Origin: Rosenbergiella gaditana
GTDB lineage: Bacteria > Pseudomonadota > Gammaproteobacteria > Enterobacterales > Enterobacteriaceae
Assembly: GCF_018494065.1 (NCBI RefSeq)
Contig: NZ_JABBFR010000003.1
Span: forward strand, 1-64,000
Length of the DNA stretch: 64,000 nucleotides
Reading direction: 5' to 3'
Shown here piece by piece: positions 63,697 to 64,000 of the stretch (positions are counted from its first letter, which is position 1; each line of letters starts with the position of its first letter). A program made the position numbers and the translations under genes. Below the pieces are notes generated by a model. It did no database searches and was not told the origin of the DNA. It was given only the letters and a program-made list of their open reading frames with translations.

Positions 63697-64000
63697 CCCC
63701 TTTCATGACTCTGGCAGTAGCGAACTCGGCCATGAGTAGAGATAATGACTCGCCACCGCGTGACCCCATTACCCACCTCAAAACTCCCCGGCCAAGCGGT
63801 ACCATGCTTACCAAAAAAGCGAGGTTCACCGACTATCGCCAAAATCTTGACCTCTGGGGAGAGAGGGGTCCACGTCCATTGATGCGCTAACCCAGCCCGT
63901 GGCTCGCTTTCTGCCCTCACCCCCGATTCTCCGGCGGATAACTGTTCCGTGAAAGAAATCGTTAAGTTATAGCCAGTGGCCTGCTGACGCAGGCGATTCA
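63687..64000 (-). CDS. ppdA: Prepilin peptidase-dependent protein A (partial, runs off the right edge)
   Basis: Only the C-terminal 104 residues or so are in the window; the frame is open to position 64000 (RLRQQATGYNLTISFTEQL and on). The end PRFFGKHGTAWPGSFEVGN ... WRVIISTHGRVRYCQ is a GspH/PpdA-type pseudopilin C-terminus. The N-terminal prepilin leader lies outside. Confidence 0.88.
   Translation of the reverse strand, partial: NRLRQQATGYNLTISFTEQLSAGESGVRAESEPRAGLAHQWTWTPLSPEVKILAIVGEPRFFGKHGTAWPGSFEVGNGVTRWRVIISTHGRVRYCQSHERGCQ

Overview
The window is chromosomal DNA from an enteric gammaproteobacterium (Enterobacterales). Almost every protein is collinear in length and motifs with its Escherichia coli orthologue. 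The backbone order (csrA-alaS-recX-recA-pncC-mltB ... mutS-rpoS-nlpD-pcm-surE-truD-ispFD-ftsB-ygbE-cysCND ... cysHIJ-queD-queE-eno-pyrG-mazG-relA-rlmD-truC-csrB-syd-queF-ppnN-xni-rlmM-ygdD-gcvA/gcvB-ygdI-csdAE-tcdA-mltA-tRNA-fMet-argA-recDBC-ppd genes) is that of E. coli between roughly csrA and recC, but far more compact. Moderate GC, cysG inside the cysDNC operon and many missing E. coli segments suggest an Erwiniaceae-like lineage (inference; no species call is made).

Region by region. 1-606: tRNA-Arg(ACG), tRNA-Ser(GCU) and csrA, all on the minus strand. 848-7045: alaS, recX, recA with its SOS box, pncC and mltB. 7046-9470: a small accessory island between mltB and mutS. It holds a decayed autotransporter barrel, a lipoprotein plus HExxH-metallopeptidase pair that looks like an orphan type VI secretion immunity/effector module, and a ruined phage-type integrase. 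9546-18906: mutS, then a long minus-strand run with rpoS, nlpD, pcm, surE, truD, ispF, ispD, ftsB and ygbE. 18933-29404: sulfate assimilation genes (cysC, N, D, G and cysH, I, J) flanking iap, then queD. 29408-38734: queE, eno, pyrG, mazG, relA, rlmD and truC. 38940-39240: a CsrB-type sponge RNA. 39433-48872: syd, queF, ppnN, xni, rlmM, ygdD, gcvA with the divergent GcvB RNA, ygdI, csdA-csdE and tcdA. 48903-53514: mltA, one initiator tRNA, an argS fragment joined to a broken amiC, and argA behind tandem ARG boxes. 53536-64000: recD, recB and recC, then the minor-pilin-like genes ppdC, ygdB, ppdB and ppdA (ppdA runs off the right edge).

The main functional themes are post-transcriptional regulation (CsrA with its antagonist CsrB; GcvB), stress and DNA repair (recA/recX, mutS, rpoS, relA, recBCD), complete assimilatory sulfate reduction including siroheme synthesis, and tRNA/rRNA modification (truD, truC, rlmD, rlmM, queD, queE, queF, tcdA). 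The most unusual parts are the effector/immunity island (7717-9416), the amiC/argS chimera at 50343-52074 (NlpD, the AmiC activator, is intact in the same window), an Iap homologue that has lost key metal ligands, an E. coli-type CRISPR-Cas locus that is completely absent between cysH and iap, and direct junctions where ptrA and barA would be expected.
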